Origin: Paenibacillus rigui
Lineage (GTDB): Bacteria; Bacillota; Bacilli; Paenibacillales; NBRC-103111
DNA: 64,000 nucleotides
Assembly (NCBI RefSeq): GCF_002234615.1
Contig: NZ_NMQW01000053.1
Span: 53,573-117,572 of the forward strand
Direction: 5' to 3'
Below are positions 17,400-24,501 of the stretch, one piece after another. Both the position numbers and the translations under genes were made by a program. The notes under the pieces were generated by a model. The model searched no databases. It was not told where the DNA came from and saw only the letters and a program-made list of their open reading frames with translations. Numbering within the stretch: the first letter of the stretch is position 1; every line of letters begins with the position of its first letter.

Positions 17400-17492
17400 G
17401 GTTGACGTATCAACCCCGAGATGTTACAGTGTTCGTAGGTTGACATGTCAACAAAGACGGATGACAGTTGACCCAGGGTTAATGTATCAACC
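17400..17492. promoter_or_regulatory. Three evenly spaced MarR-type operators
   Basis: Boxes of 16 bases lie at 17400-17415 (GGTTGACGTATCAACC), 17438-17453 (core GTTGACATGTCAAC, perfect palindrome) and 17477-17492 (GGTTAATGTATCAACC). Start-to-start spacings are 38 and 39 bases. They cover the whole divergent promoter region. Confidence 0.8.
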
Positions 17493-17549
17493 AGAGGCTG
17501 TATTACAAAGGTCGCAGTGGATACAAGAATGAAAAGGAGTGGTATTACT

Positions 17550-18302
17550 ATGCAGGATAAACCCGTCGCCTTGGTCACCGGGGCCAATAAAGGAATCGGT
17601 CTTCAAATCGCGAAGGATCTCGCGGTGCACGGCTTCACTGTGCTCGTCGGATCGCGCAATCTCGAGAAAGGGGAGACGGCCGCGAAGAGCATCGGAGCGG
17701 ATGCCCGCGCCCTCCAGCTCGACGTTACAAATCAGGATTCCATCTCCGCCGCGGCAGAGCGCATCCGCAGCGAGCTCGGCCGTCTCGATGTGCTCGTGAA
17801 CAACGCGGGCATATCGCACGCGGGTCAGCCGGGCAGGACTCTCGAGGAGGTCGGGAAGTCGGGGCGCCCAAGCATCGCGTCTCTAGACGAGGTGCGCGCG
17901 GTGTTTGAGACGAACGTGTTCGGCGTCATCGCCGTCACACAAGCGATGCTGCCGCTCCTTCGTGAAGCGTCAGCCGCACGCATCGTTAACGTATCGAGCG
18001 GCTCGGGCTCACTGACGTTAAACGCGGACCCGACTAATTCGCATCGCGAGATGTTCGGCGCCGTTTACAGCCCTTCGAAGGCGGCTCTCAACGCGATAAC
18101 GCTCGCCTTCGCCATCGAACTCGAGTCGACAGGCATCAAGGTCAATGCGGTATGCCCGGGCTTCACCGCGACGGACCTCAACAACTTTGAAGGCACGGGC
18201 ACCGTCGAGCAGGCTGCTCGTCAGCCCGTACGCCTTGCAATGCTTGGCGAGGACGGTCCGACGGGAACATTCTCAAATGAGAGACGCCAGCTCCCTTGGT
18301 GA
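17550..18302 (+). CDS. Short-chain dehydrogenase/reductase
   Basis: This 250-residue classical SDR has the cofactor motif TGANKGIG near residue 11, NNAG, the catalytic Ser in VNVSSGSGS and Tyr-x3-Lys as YSPSK. The VCPGF(T)ATD segment after the active site is also present. It resembles carbonyl reductase-like SDRs, and NADPH use is likely. AAGGAG lies ten bases before ATG 17550. Codon use here is distinctly GC-rich compared with the aldo-keto reductase that follows. It is controlled with that gene by the divergent MarR regulator, suggesting a response to a reactive carbonyl or aromatic compound. Confidence 0.85.
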   Translation: MQDKPVALVTGANKGIGLQIAKDLAVHGFTVLVGSRNLEKGETAAKSIGADARALQLDVTNQDSISAAAERIRSELGRLDVLVNNAGISHAGQPGRTLEEVGKSGRPSIASLDEVRAVFETNVFGVIAVTQAMLPLLREASAARIVNVSSGSGSLTLNADPTNSHREMFGAVYSPSKAALNAITLAFAIELESTGIKVNAVCPGFTATDLNNFEGTGTVEQAARQPVRLAMLGEDGPTGTFSNERRQLPW

Positions 18303-18392
18303 TTTAATCTCGAGCACTGGCTCGCCAGAAAATGCGTCAACAACCTGAAGGCGTGACCCTTCCCTATATAAACTTAAGGAGTGTGTTATCAA

Positions 18393-19364
18393 ATGGAATA
18401 TGTAAAACTTGGACGCAGCGGATTGGAAGTTTCAAAGTTAAGCCTTGGGACCATGAGCTTCGGAGTACCTGAACGTGGCAATACCCCGTGGTCGTTAAAT
18501 GAAGAGCAAAGCAGACCGATCATTAAAAAAGCACTGGAATTGGGCATCAACTTTTTCAGTACCGCCAATATGTATTCCGACGGAACAAGCGAAGAAATTC
18601 TCGGACGCGCCTTAAAGGACTTCGCTCGTCGTGACGAAGTCGTCATTGCTACAAAGGTATTTGTTCCGATGCGCAAAGGTCCGAATGCGATGGGACTTTC
18701 CCGTAAAGCCATCATGGCCGAAATTGATAACAGTCTACAACGGCTTGGAACGGACTACATCGATTTGTACCAGATCCATCGTTGGGATCCTAATACGCCA
18801 ATTGAGGAGACAATGGAGGCTCTTCACGATTTAGTTAAGGGGGGCAAGGTCAGATACATCGGAGCATCCTCCATGCTGGCATGGCAGTTTGCGAAAGCCC
18901 AGCATGTCGCGGAGCGCAATGGTTGGACACGGTTCGTTTCCATGGAAAATAGGCTTAACTTGCTCTATCGGGAAGAAGAAAGAGAAATGCTTCCTCTTTG
19001 CAAAGATGAGGGAGTTGGCGTCACTCCGTACTTGCCTTTGGCTGCAGGCCGGTTAACCCGAGATTGGAATGAGCAGACCCCGCGATCCGAGAATGACCAG
19101 GTAGCAAAGGCGTTATTTTCAAGAACGGAAGAAGCGGATCGCAAAGTTGTGGAAAGAGTTGCGGAAGTTGCCGCAAACCGAGGTCTTCCACGTGCACAAA
19201 TTGCACTTGCGTGGTTATTGCAAAAAGAAGAGGTCACAGCACCGATTATCGGGTCGACCAAGATCAGCCATCTCGAAGATGCGGTTTCCGCATTGTCGGT
19301 TAAATTGACACCTGAAGAAATCACGAGTTTAGAAGAACTTTATGTACCACATCCTCTGGTATAA
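18393..19364 (+). CDS. Aldo/keto reductase with altered catalytic Asp
   Basis: This 323-residue (beta/alpha)8 NADPH reductase of the YhdN-like group has Tyr61 in ANMYSDG, Lys88 in VIATKVF and His129 in LYQIHRWD, and the cofactor-binding end LLQKEEVTAPIIGSTK. In the usual FDTANxY motif the Asp is replaced by Ser56 (FFSTANMY), so one member of the Asp-Tyr-Lys-His tetrad is missing. Asp mutants in the family usually lose most activity, so it may be weak or have shifted specificity. AAGGAGTG precedes ATG 18393. It follows the SDR by 90 bases and ends at a terminator. Confidence 0.85.
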   Translation: MEYVKLGRSGLEVSKLSLGTMSFGVPERGNTPWSLNEEQSRPIIKKALELGINFFSTANMYSDGTSEEILGRALKDFARRDEVVIATKVFVPMRKGPNAMGLSRKAIMAEIDNSLQRLGTDYIDLYQIHRWDPNTPIEETMEALHDLVKGGKVRYIGASSMLAWQFAKAQHVAERNGWTRFVSMENRLNLLYREEEREMLPLCKDEGVGVTPYLPLAAGRLTRDWNEQTPRSENDQVAKALFSRTEEADRKVVERVAEVAANRGLPRAQIALAWLLQKEEVTAPIIGSTKISHLEDAVSALSVKLTPEEITSLEELYVPHPLV

Positions 19365-19394
19365 ATTGGGCACCAATACACATCTTATCTTTGG

Positions 19395-19423
19395 GCGGAC
19401 ACTCCTAAGGTGTTCGCTCTTTT
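19395..19423 (+). terminator. Terminator of the SDR/AKR operon
   Basis: GCGGACAC (19395-19402) pairs with GTGTTCGC (19410-19417, one wobble) and is followed by TCTTTT. Confidence 0.75.
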
Positions 19424-19628
19424 ATGCGGTTGTTTTTCTTAATGACTTAAGGGGAAGCGGAGTCCTGGTGGAACAGGGCTCTTTTCGCCTTTTAAGGCGT
19501 GAACCGTATCATAATTTCAAATCGAGTGGTCACGTTATGCTGCGCGTTAAAATTCCTCCATCCATTCAACCAAAGGTTCCGAGTGTCTGTTTTGGGGAAA
19601 CAAGCAAAGCGCGTAGGATCATCTCAAC

Positions 19629-20084
19629 CTATCGTTCCCACCCCTGGTCCTGATCCCGCTGCTGGTACTTCGCCTGATTCCTCATGCGCTGCCTGAATTC
19701 TTCCTGCTGCATTTGACGACGTTCTTGGTCAATAGCTTTAAATGCACGGTGGCTGGCTGCCGTTTCGACGCGCTGAATGTCACGCTCAAGATCACATACG
19801 GGGGGACTGTGCTGGAGCGAGGATCACGTTTCCGGCTGTGCTTCGCGTTTGTAGTGTTTCAGTTCACTAGTGTGCTCGCGGTCAGTCAATCGCCGACCGG
19901 CCAGCACTGCGAGATGCCGCTTGCGCTTGGCGCTATTAAGTGTGACCTGGTATGTCATAGTAGTGCTTAGCATTACCAAAGGCGAAGGGCAAGGAGTGGT
20001 CCCCCGTAAGAAGACGGTCTTCTGAGCAGGCTTTTGCAGGGGAAACCAGACTTTCGCAGCAGCATATGCTCTACATGGCGTCAC
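19629..20084 (-). pseudogene. Broken minus-strand reading frame, unknown family
   Basis: One frame is open on the minus strand for 456 bases, interrupted once by TGA at 19824-19826. The part after the stop reads as credible protein: DLERDIQRVETAASHRAFK followed by a Gln/Arg/Glu-rich helix with RQMQQEEFRQRMRNQAKYQQ, ending in GWER. The part before it includes KRHLAVLAGRRLTDREHTSE. The composition suggests a charged coiled-coil tail. I do not recognise the family. It may be a remnant of a mobile-element or phage gene, but this is a weak call. Confidence 0.3.
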
Positions 20085-20136
20085 TTTATCATACTTGGTA
20101 TTACTTAATATTACTTAATAACGCCAAGCAGCACAG

Positions 20137-20172
20137 ACAAAGGGAGAGACCCATAGGGGTCTCTCCCTTTGT
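20137..20172. terminator. Perfect 16-bp hairpin
   Basis: ACAAAGGGAGAGACCC pairs perfectly with its right arm around an ATAG loop. The ends are A/T-rich, but there is no long T tract. It may terminate transcription in either direction. Confidence 0.55.
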
Positions 20173-20444
20173 TAGCAGATGAGAGTCCTGCATCTCATAC
20201 ACCCTTATGCTCCACATGTATTACTTGTGCACATTCAACATATGACCACGGATATTATCCCCCCCCATGGAACCGCAATACCAACGGTCAAACTTTCAGG
20301 AGTTATTCAGTTGACCCTAAGGATGGCCTCAGCAACCGCATTTACAATAGCAATTGTATTCGCACGTTAGTGATTGATAAATATGAGCCGACGCCGCTTT
20401 TTACTGGCACGGTCTGAAGATAAGTTGTGAGATGGGGGATGAAA

Positions 20445-21082
20445 ATGATGAAATCGAAAAAGATGGTTTACCTTCCGGCATTTGCGGCTGTGCTCGTCAG
20501 TGTCTTGCTGATTGCCTATTCTTTCTATGCGGCACGAACGGGGTCGGACATCAGCCGCCGCAGGGAATGGACGGCGCGAGGCCGCCGGGGGGTGGAGGTC
20601 CTCGTGAAGAGTTTGAGCCGTTCAAGCTTATGGGGACATTAGCCGTCATCTTCGGTGCGGTCAGCTTTTTTTGGCTAAGATTCAAGAAGAAGCTAACTTC
20701 CAAATCGCCCCTGGTGAAGCGGTTGGCCAAAGGGCTTTATAAAGTGCATCAGGTGTCCGGCTGGGCTGCTCTGCTGCTGGTTGCTGCACATGGAGTATAT
20801 TATTTGATCACGAAATTGCACGATGATAAAATCTTCTCCGGGCTCGCCGCCTTTGCGATTCTTCTGGCCATAGGGGGATACGGCTGGTTCATCCGGCGTT
20901 ATCGCACCCATCCCTGGATGCGTAAAGTGCATATGACGCTCAGTATCGTGTGGATTCCCGCTTTGGTCCTGCATGCCGGCGGCTCTGCGATAATAACTGT
21001 GCTCGTGACTGCCGTGCTGTGGGGGACTGTAGGGCTGGTGGAAAAAGCGTCCCGGACACATTCCGCTGTTCATGAAGCGTGA
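20445..21082 (+). pseudogene. Ferric reductase-like transmembrane protein, frameshifted
   Basis: The N-terminus lies in one frame (MMKSKKMVYLPAFAAVLVSV, first membrane helix, ending AYSFYAARTG). The rest continues in the -1 frame from about 20541-20549 with a Pro/Gly linker (PPGGGGPREEFEPFKLMG). About four more membrane helices follow, with His residues in KVHQVSGWAALLLVAAHG and MRKVHMTLSI that could bind haem. The downstream frame alone lacks a good start, since a GGGGG ribosome site serves the N-terminal frame. A single missing base at a CGGGG run would explain this: either a true frameshift or a sequencing error. The family includes ferric reductases and haem membrane anchors. Confidence 0.6.
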
Positions 21083-21112
21083 TAGGTATAAACTATGCTT
21101 TTGTAAACACGA

Positions 21113-21157
21113 GTCGGTCCCGTTAAAGGAACATCTTCGGGATCGGCTTTTATTTTT
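21113..21157 (+). terminator. Terminator after the ferric reductase-like gene
   Basis: GTCGGTCCCG (21113-21122) pairs with CGGGATCGGC (21138-21147) with two wobbles, followed by TTTTATTTTT. Confidence 0.75.
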
Positions 21158-21348
21158 GCATGGAGCGCATGTGGGCTGGAATGAATGAAAATAGGGGATG
21201 ATTCTTCAAATTCCGGCATAAACTAACATAAACCGCCTTGTTTCCTTGCATTCGAGAGGAAATCATCGATATCGCTTGCGAATATGCAATTTATGAGCAA
21301 AAACAAGATAAAAACAAGGTGAATACCCGTTTATCGATAAAATTTTTT

Positions 21349-21377
21349 TTGCAGTTCTTGAAAAAAAGCTTTACAAT
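21349..21377 (+). promoter_or_regulatory. Sigma-A promoter of the yjlC-ndh operon
   Basis: TTGCAG (21349-21354) and TACAAT (21372-21377) are spaced by 17 bases, about 180 bases before the first gene. The remainder of the 21158-21559 gap shows only the Rex site and an AT-rich leader. Confidence 0.65.
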
Positions 21378-21425
21378 AGGTAAGTCAGTAATTCATAAGT
21401 GAAACGTTAATTATTTGTGACTTTA

Positions 21426-21443
21426 TTGTGAATAAATTCACAA
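21426..21443. promoter_or_regulatory. Rex operator
   Basis: TTGTGAATAAATTCACAA matches the Rex consensus (TTGTGAA-N4-TTCACAA) at every conserved base. It lies downstream of the -10 at 21372-21377, so Rex would block elongation or a second promoter. Rex releases DNA when NADH is high. Confidence 0.85.
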
Positions 21444-21559
21444 GCGTCTTGGAGCATGTTCATCGTAAGTGTGAGGGATAATGTATAAAAAGACTTACGG
21501 AATATAACTCTAACGGATTCAAAACATGGATTCATTAAATCAAGGGAGGCCGTTTTCTC

Positions 21560-21991
21560 ATGTCCGAAACACTAACTCAACAACCGGCTAGCGTTGAAGC
21601 CACTACAGCCAAAGAGCTGGATGTGCTTGATCAGCTGATGAAGCCCGAAATTCAAAAGTCCCTTACGGATTTGGTAGAAAATTTACCGAAACTGACCGAG
21701 ATGGTAACTGTCTTGACCAAAGCTTACGATTTGGCTCAAACGGTTGCAACGGACAAAGTGCTTATTGAAGATATGAAGAATGGCTTAGGGGAATTCGTGA
21801 AGCCGATTCAAGACAAGGCTAAAGGCATCGCTTCCGCAGCAATCGAGGCTAATGACCGCGCTCAAAAGGATTCCTCGACGATCGGCCTGTTCGGGCTGTT
21901 GAAGCTGCTGAAGGATCCGCAAATGCAAAAAATGTTCCGCTTCACACAGGCTTACCTGGATGTTATGTCGGAACGCCAAAACCAACGCTAA
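21560..21991 (+). CDS. yjlC: DUF1641 family protein (YjlC-like)
   Basis: This 143-residue soluble helical protein has a variable N-terminus followed by LDQLMKPEIQKSLTDLVENLPKLTEMVTVLTKAYDLAQ and the hallmark STIGLFGLLKLLKDPQMQKMFRF near the C-terminus. The function is not established. In Bacillus subtilis yjlC is co-transcribed with ndh under Rex control, and the same arrangement and operator are seen here. GGGAGG precedes ATG 21560. The gap to ndh is 35 bases with its own ribosome site. Confidence 0.85.
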   Translation: MSETLTQQPASVEATTAKELDVLDQLMKPEIQKSLTDLVENLPKLTEMVTVLTKAYDLAQTVATDKVLIEDMKNGLGEFVKPIQDKAKGIASAAIEANDRAQKDSSTIGLFGLLKLLKDPQMQKMFRFTQAYLDVMSERQNQR

Positions 21992-22026
21992 TACGAACGG
22001 ATTGTATAAATAAGAGGAGGATCATC

Positions 22027-23205
22027 ATGGCAAAGCACATTTTGATTTTAGGCGGCGGCTACGGCGGTTTGTTGACTGCATTGACCGCTCGTAAACATTT
22101 ATCGGCTGCAGAAGCTTCCATCACGGTCGTAAACCGTATTCCATCCCACCAAATCGTTACCGAGCTGCACCGTCTTGCTGCAGGAAACGTACACGAGAAC
22201 AATGTGGCTCTTCCGCTTGACAAATTGCTGGGCGGCAAATCCATCGATCTTCGTATCGATTCCGTTGAGAACATTGCAGTAGATCAAAAACAAGTGAAGC
22301 TGGCAAGCGGCGCAACCTTGTCTTACGATGCTCTGGTTATCGCTTTGGGCAGTGACACGGCGTTCTTCGGTATCCCTGGATTGGAAGAAAATAGCTTCAC
22401 GCTGAAATCCGTTGATGATGCAAAACGTATTCGTGCGCACATTTCCGCTAAATTGGATGCTTACAAGCAGTCCAAAAACAAAGCGGATGCAACGATTGTT
22501 GTCGGCGGCGGCGGTCTTTCCGGTATCGAGCTGATCGGTGAGCTCGTAGATACGCTTCCTAGCGTATGCCTGGAGAAAGGCATCGATTTCAATGATATTT
22601 CCTTGTACTGCGTAGAAGCGGGTCCGAACATCTTGACAGGCTTCTCTCCTGATATGATCGAGCGCGCGAAAACTTCCCTGGAAAAACGCGGCGTGAACAT
22701 TTTGACAGGCGTAGCGGTTACTGAAGTAAAAGGCAACAATGTCATGCTGAAAGACGGCAGCTCCATCGAAAGCAACACGCTCGTATGGACTGGCGGCGTA
22801 ACGGGCAACCCGGTAGTGGCAAACAGCGGCATCGAAGTCAACCGCGGCCGTGCTACGGTTCTTCCTTCTTTGCAGTCCACGACACATGCTGACGTGTTCC
22901 TTGCAGGCGACAGCGCTGTTGTATTTGGTCCGGAAGGCCGTCCATATCCGCCAAGTGCGCAAATCGCATGGCAAATGGGCGAAACGGTTGGCCACAACCT
23001 GCATGCTTATTTCAAAGGCCTGCCAACCAAAGAATTCCAGCCGGTATTCTCCGGTACATTGGCAAGCTTGGGTCGTAAAGATGCCATCGGTACGATCGGC
23101 GCCAGCCAGCTGAAGCTGAAAGGCACGCCGGCTACGTTGATGAAAGAAGCAAGTAACGTCCGTTACCTGACGCACATTAACGGCTTGTTCTCCTTGGTTT
23201 ATTAA
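22027..23205 (+). CDS. ndh: Type II NADH dehydrogenase
   Basis: This 392-residue peripheral membrane flavoprotein oxidises NADH and passes electrons to menaquinone without pumping protons. The FAD-binding motif HILILGGGYGGLLTAL is at the N-terminus. A second dinucleotide motif, TIVVGGGGLSGIELIGEL, binds NADH. FLAGDSAVV and PPSAQIAWQMGETVGHNL are FAD-contacting segments, and the C-terminal amphipathic part SNVRYLTHINGLFSLVY should touch the membrane. It is second in the Rex-controlled operon, so synthesis should rise when NADH accumulates. A strong terminator follows. Confidence 0.93.
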   Translation: MAKHILILGGGYGGLLTALTARKHLSAAEASITVVNRIPSHQIVTELHRLAAGNVHENNVALPLDKLLGGKSIDLRIDSVENIAVDQKQVKLASGATLSYDALVIALGSDTAFFGIPGLEENSFTLKSVDDAKRIRAHISAKLDAYKQSKNKADATIVVGGGGLSGIELIGELVDTLPSVCLEKGIDFNDISLYCVEAGPNILTGFSPDMIERAKTSLEKRGVNILTGVAVTEVKGNNVMLKDGSSIESNTLVWTGGVTGNPVVANSGIEVNRGRATVLPSLQSTTHADVFLAGDSAVVFGPEGRPYPPSAQIAWQMGETVGHNLHAYFKGLPTKEFQPVFSGTLASLGRKDAIGTIGASQLKLKGTPATLMKEASNVRYLTHINGLFSLVY

Positions 23206-23230
23206 TTCGTATTGGCATCCTTATAAAAAT

Positions 23231-23283
23231 AAAACCCTTCAAGCAGAAGCTCTTGCGAGCTGCTTCTGTTTGAAGGGTTTTTT
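23231..23283 (+). terminator. Terminator of yjlC-ndh
   Basis: AAAACCCTTCAA pairs with TTGAAGGGTTTT, with an inner CAGAAGC/GCTTCTG stem, followed by T6. Confidence 0.9.
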
Positions 23284-23308
23284 GCGTAGAAAATAATCTA
23301 TTTCTTTT

Positions 23309-23356
23309 CATTTTATAACAGCTATGTTATTATAATAACATAGCTGTTATAAAATG
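23309..23356. repeat. 48-bp perfect palindrome, candidate toxin-antitoxin operator
   Basis: The 24 bases on each side of 23332/23333 are exact reverse complements. Each half contains a smaller near-palindrome, ATAACA-N4-TGTTAT (23315-23330, and its mirror at 23335-23350). A TATAAT sits at the exact centre (23331-23336). The palindrome ends 27 bases before the toxin start, so it overlaps the promoter and is probably bound by two antitoxin dimers. Confidence 0.8.
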
Positions 23357-23383
23357 CAGCATAATATACCGGGAGGGTATCCA

Positions 23384-23746
23384 ATGTTTAAGGTCATTGT
23401 GTATGAGGATGACCAAGGATACAGCCCATTTGAAAAGTTCTATAACGAGCTTGACGAGAAAGCCAGAACAGACAAATCAGCTAGGGGTTTAATCAAAAAG
23501 TTAAACTACTGCATTGGCATTTTGTCTGAGGGTGGAACCAGGGCCGGAGAGAAGTTTACAAAGCATATTCAAGGAAAGCTTTGGGAACTAAGGCCGGATG
23601 ATCACCGAGTTTTTTTCTTTTTGTGGAATGGCAATCATATTGTACTTCTACATAGTTTCCGTAAAGAGACTAAAAAAACTCCAAAAGCTGAAATCGAAAA
23701 GGCGCAGAGAGAGCTTGAAGATTGGGTTAGTAGACATGGTCATTGA
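23384..23746 (+). CDS. RelE/HigB-type toxin (phage-derived Gp49-like family)
   Basis: This 120-residue basic protein has the core GKLWELRPDDHRVFFFLWNGNHIVLLHSFRKETKKTPKAEIEKA. This is the strand-loop-strand typical of HigB/Gp49-like ribosome-dependent mRNA interferases, with the catalytic-type Arg/Lys residues at the end. ATG 23384 has GGGAGGGT upstream and excludes a 10-residue extension. The predicted antitoxin lies downstream in the same direction, the toxin-first order usual for higBA. The 48-bp palindrome immediately upstream is the likely autoregulatory site. Confidence 0.85.
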   Translation: MFKVIVYEDDQGYSPFEKFYNELDEKARTDKSARGLIKKLNYCIGILSEGGTRAGEKFTKHIQGKLWELRPDDHRVFFFLWNGNHIVLLHSFRKETKKTPKAEIEKAQRELEDWVSRHGH

Positions 23747-24036
23747 GGGGAATAGTGCCCCTCCCCCCTCTAGGGGAGCGAGTGCATAAGTCTTATACAA
23801 GGAACCTAAAAGAAGAATAAAAAGGAGCTGAACATGTCATGATAAGAAGAAAACTAGTAGATCGTCATAGGAAACGAAGATCAATAACTATTAACTTTAC
23901 TTAGAATACGATCTTTTTAATTTTTGAATATTTATCTTAGATGGAGGAGCAAGTATGAATTTAGTCAATTCTTAGTTACAATATTAATATTACGAGCAAT
24001 AACTGATAATAAATAATAGTAGGGAGTGTTACTTCA
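23747..24036 (+). other. 290-bp gap inside the toxin-antitoxin locus
   Basis: HigBA genes are usually close together; here they are far apart. The gap holds a CCCCTC/GAGGGG-like hairpin after the toxin stop (about 23748-23777). It also holds a 21-codon frame (23839-23904, MIRRKLVDRHRKRRSITINF) whose ATG overlaps a two-codon frame behind AAAGGAG, and a six-codon frame behind GGAGGAG near 23955. They could be remnants of an inserted or deleted gene. Confidence 0.4.
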
Positions 24037-24324
24037 ATGAAGAGTTGGGACGATGTACGAAAGAATACTTCGTCAGTCCCGGAGGAAGAGCTTCATGCCC
24101 TCGAATTTACAGCCAAATTAGTTGCTAAGATCATTCACAAACGTAAGGAACTAGGTTGGACTCAAGCGCAGCTTGCACAAGCGGCGGGGCTTCAACAATC
24201 TGCGGTGGCAAGAATTGAAAAGGCCAAAGTGGTTCCTAAAATTGATACTATACAAATTTTAGCTAAAGCTGTAGGTATGAAGCTCGATCTGGTGATAGAT
24301 GAGCAAGCCGCGGCCGTCGTTTAA
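24037..24324 (+). CDS. Xre-type helix-turn-helix antitoxin
   Basis: This 95-residue protein has the helix-turn-helix RKELGWTQAQLAQAAGLQQSAVARIEKAKVVPKIDTIQILAKAVG, typical of Xre/HigA antitoxins. A short N-terminal part (MKSWDDVRKNTSSVPEEELHALEF) may wrap the toxin. It should neutralise the preceding HigB-like toxin and repress the shared promoter at the 48-bp palindrome. A ribosome site (AGGGAG) lies before ATG 24037. A strong terminator follows at 24424-24469. Confidence 0.85.
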   Translation: MKSWDDVRKNTSSVPEEELHALEFTAKLVAKIIHKRKELGWTQAQLAQAAGLQQSAVARIEKAKVVPKIDTIQILAKAVGMKLDLVIDEQAAAVV

Positions 24325-24423
24325 GTATATTGGTTGTTTCAAGACAGTTAAGAAAGGCCTTGCCGAACAAGCAAGCTGGCACCGGTATTAGTACAGTGTC
24401 GGCTTGCTATAGGTATTAAACAT

Positions 24424-24469
24424 AAAAAGTGGTTGGGCAGCAATAACACGCTGCTCAACCACTTTTTTT
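24424..24469. terminator. Bidirectional terminator
   Basis: AAAAAGTGGTTG-GCAGC pairs with GCTGC-CAACCACTTTTT around AATAACAC, with A and T runs on either side. It separates the antitoxin gene from the converging ABC permease gene. Confidence 0.9.
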
Positions 24470-24501
24470 ATCATTTTTTTGATGCTGCCCTTACACAGCT
24501 G

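Larger units (their letters stand above)
19424..20436. other. 1-kb stretch without an intact gene
   Basis: This stretch holds a second small hairpin with a T run (about 19461-19485), the broken minus-strand frame at 19629-20084 and a perfect 16-bp hairpin at 20137-20172. The remaining sequence shows no supportable gene. It looks like a degraded accessory segment. Confidence 0.5.

Noticed and set aside
22099..23175. 358-codon minus-strand frame opposite ndh
   Set aside because: Antisense of a full-length NADH dehydrogenase; no ribosome site or motif.
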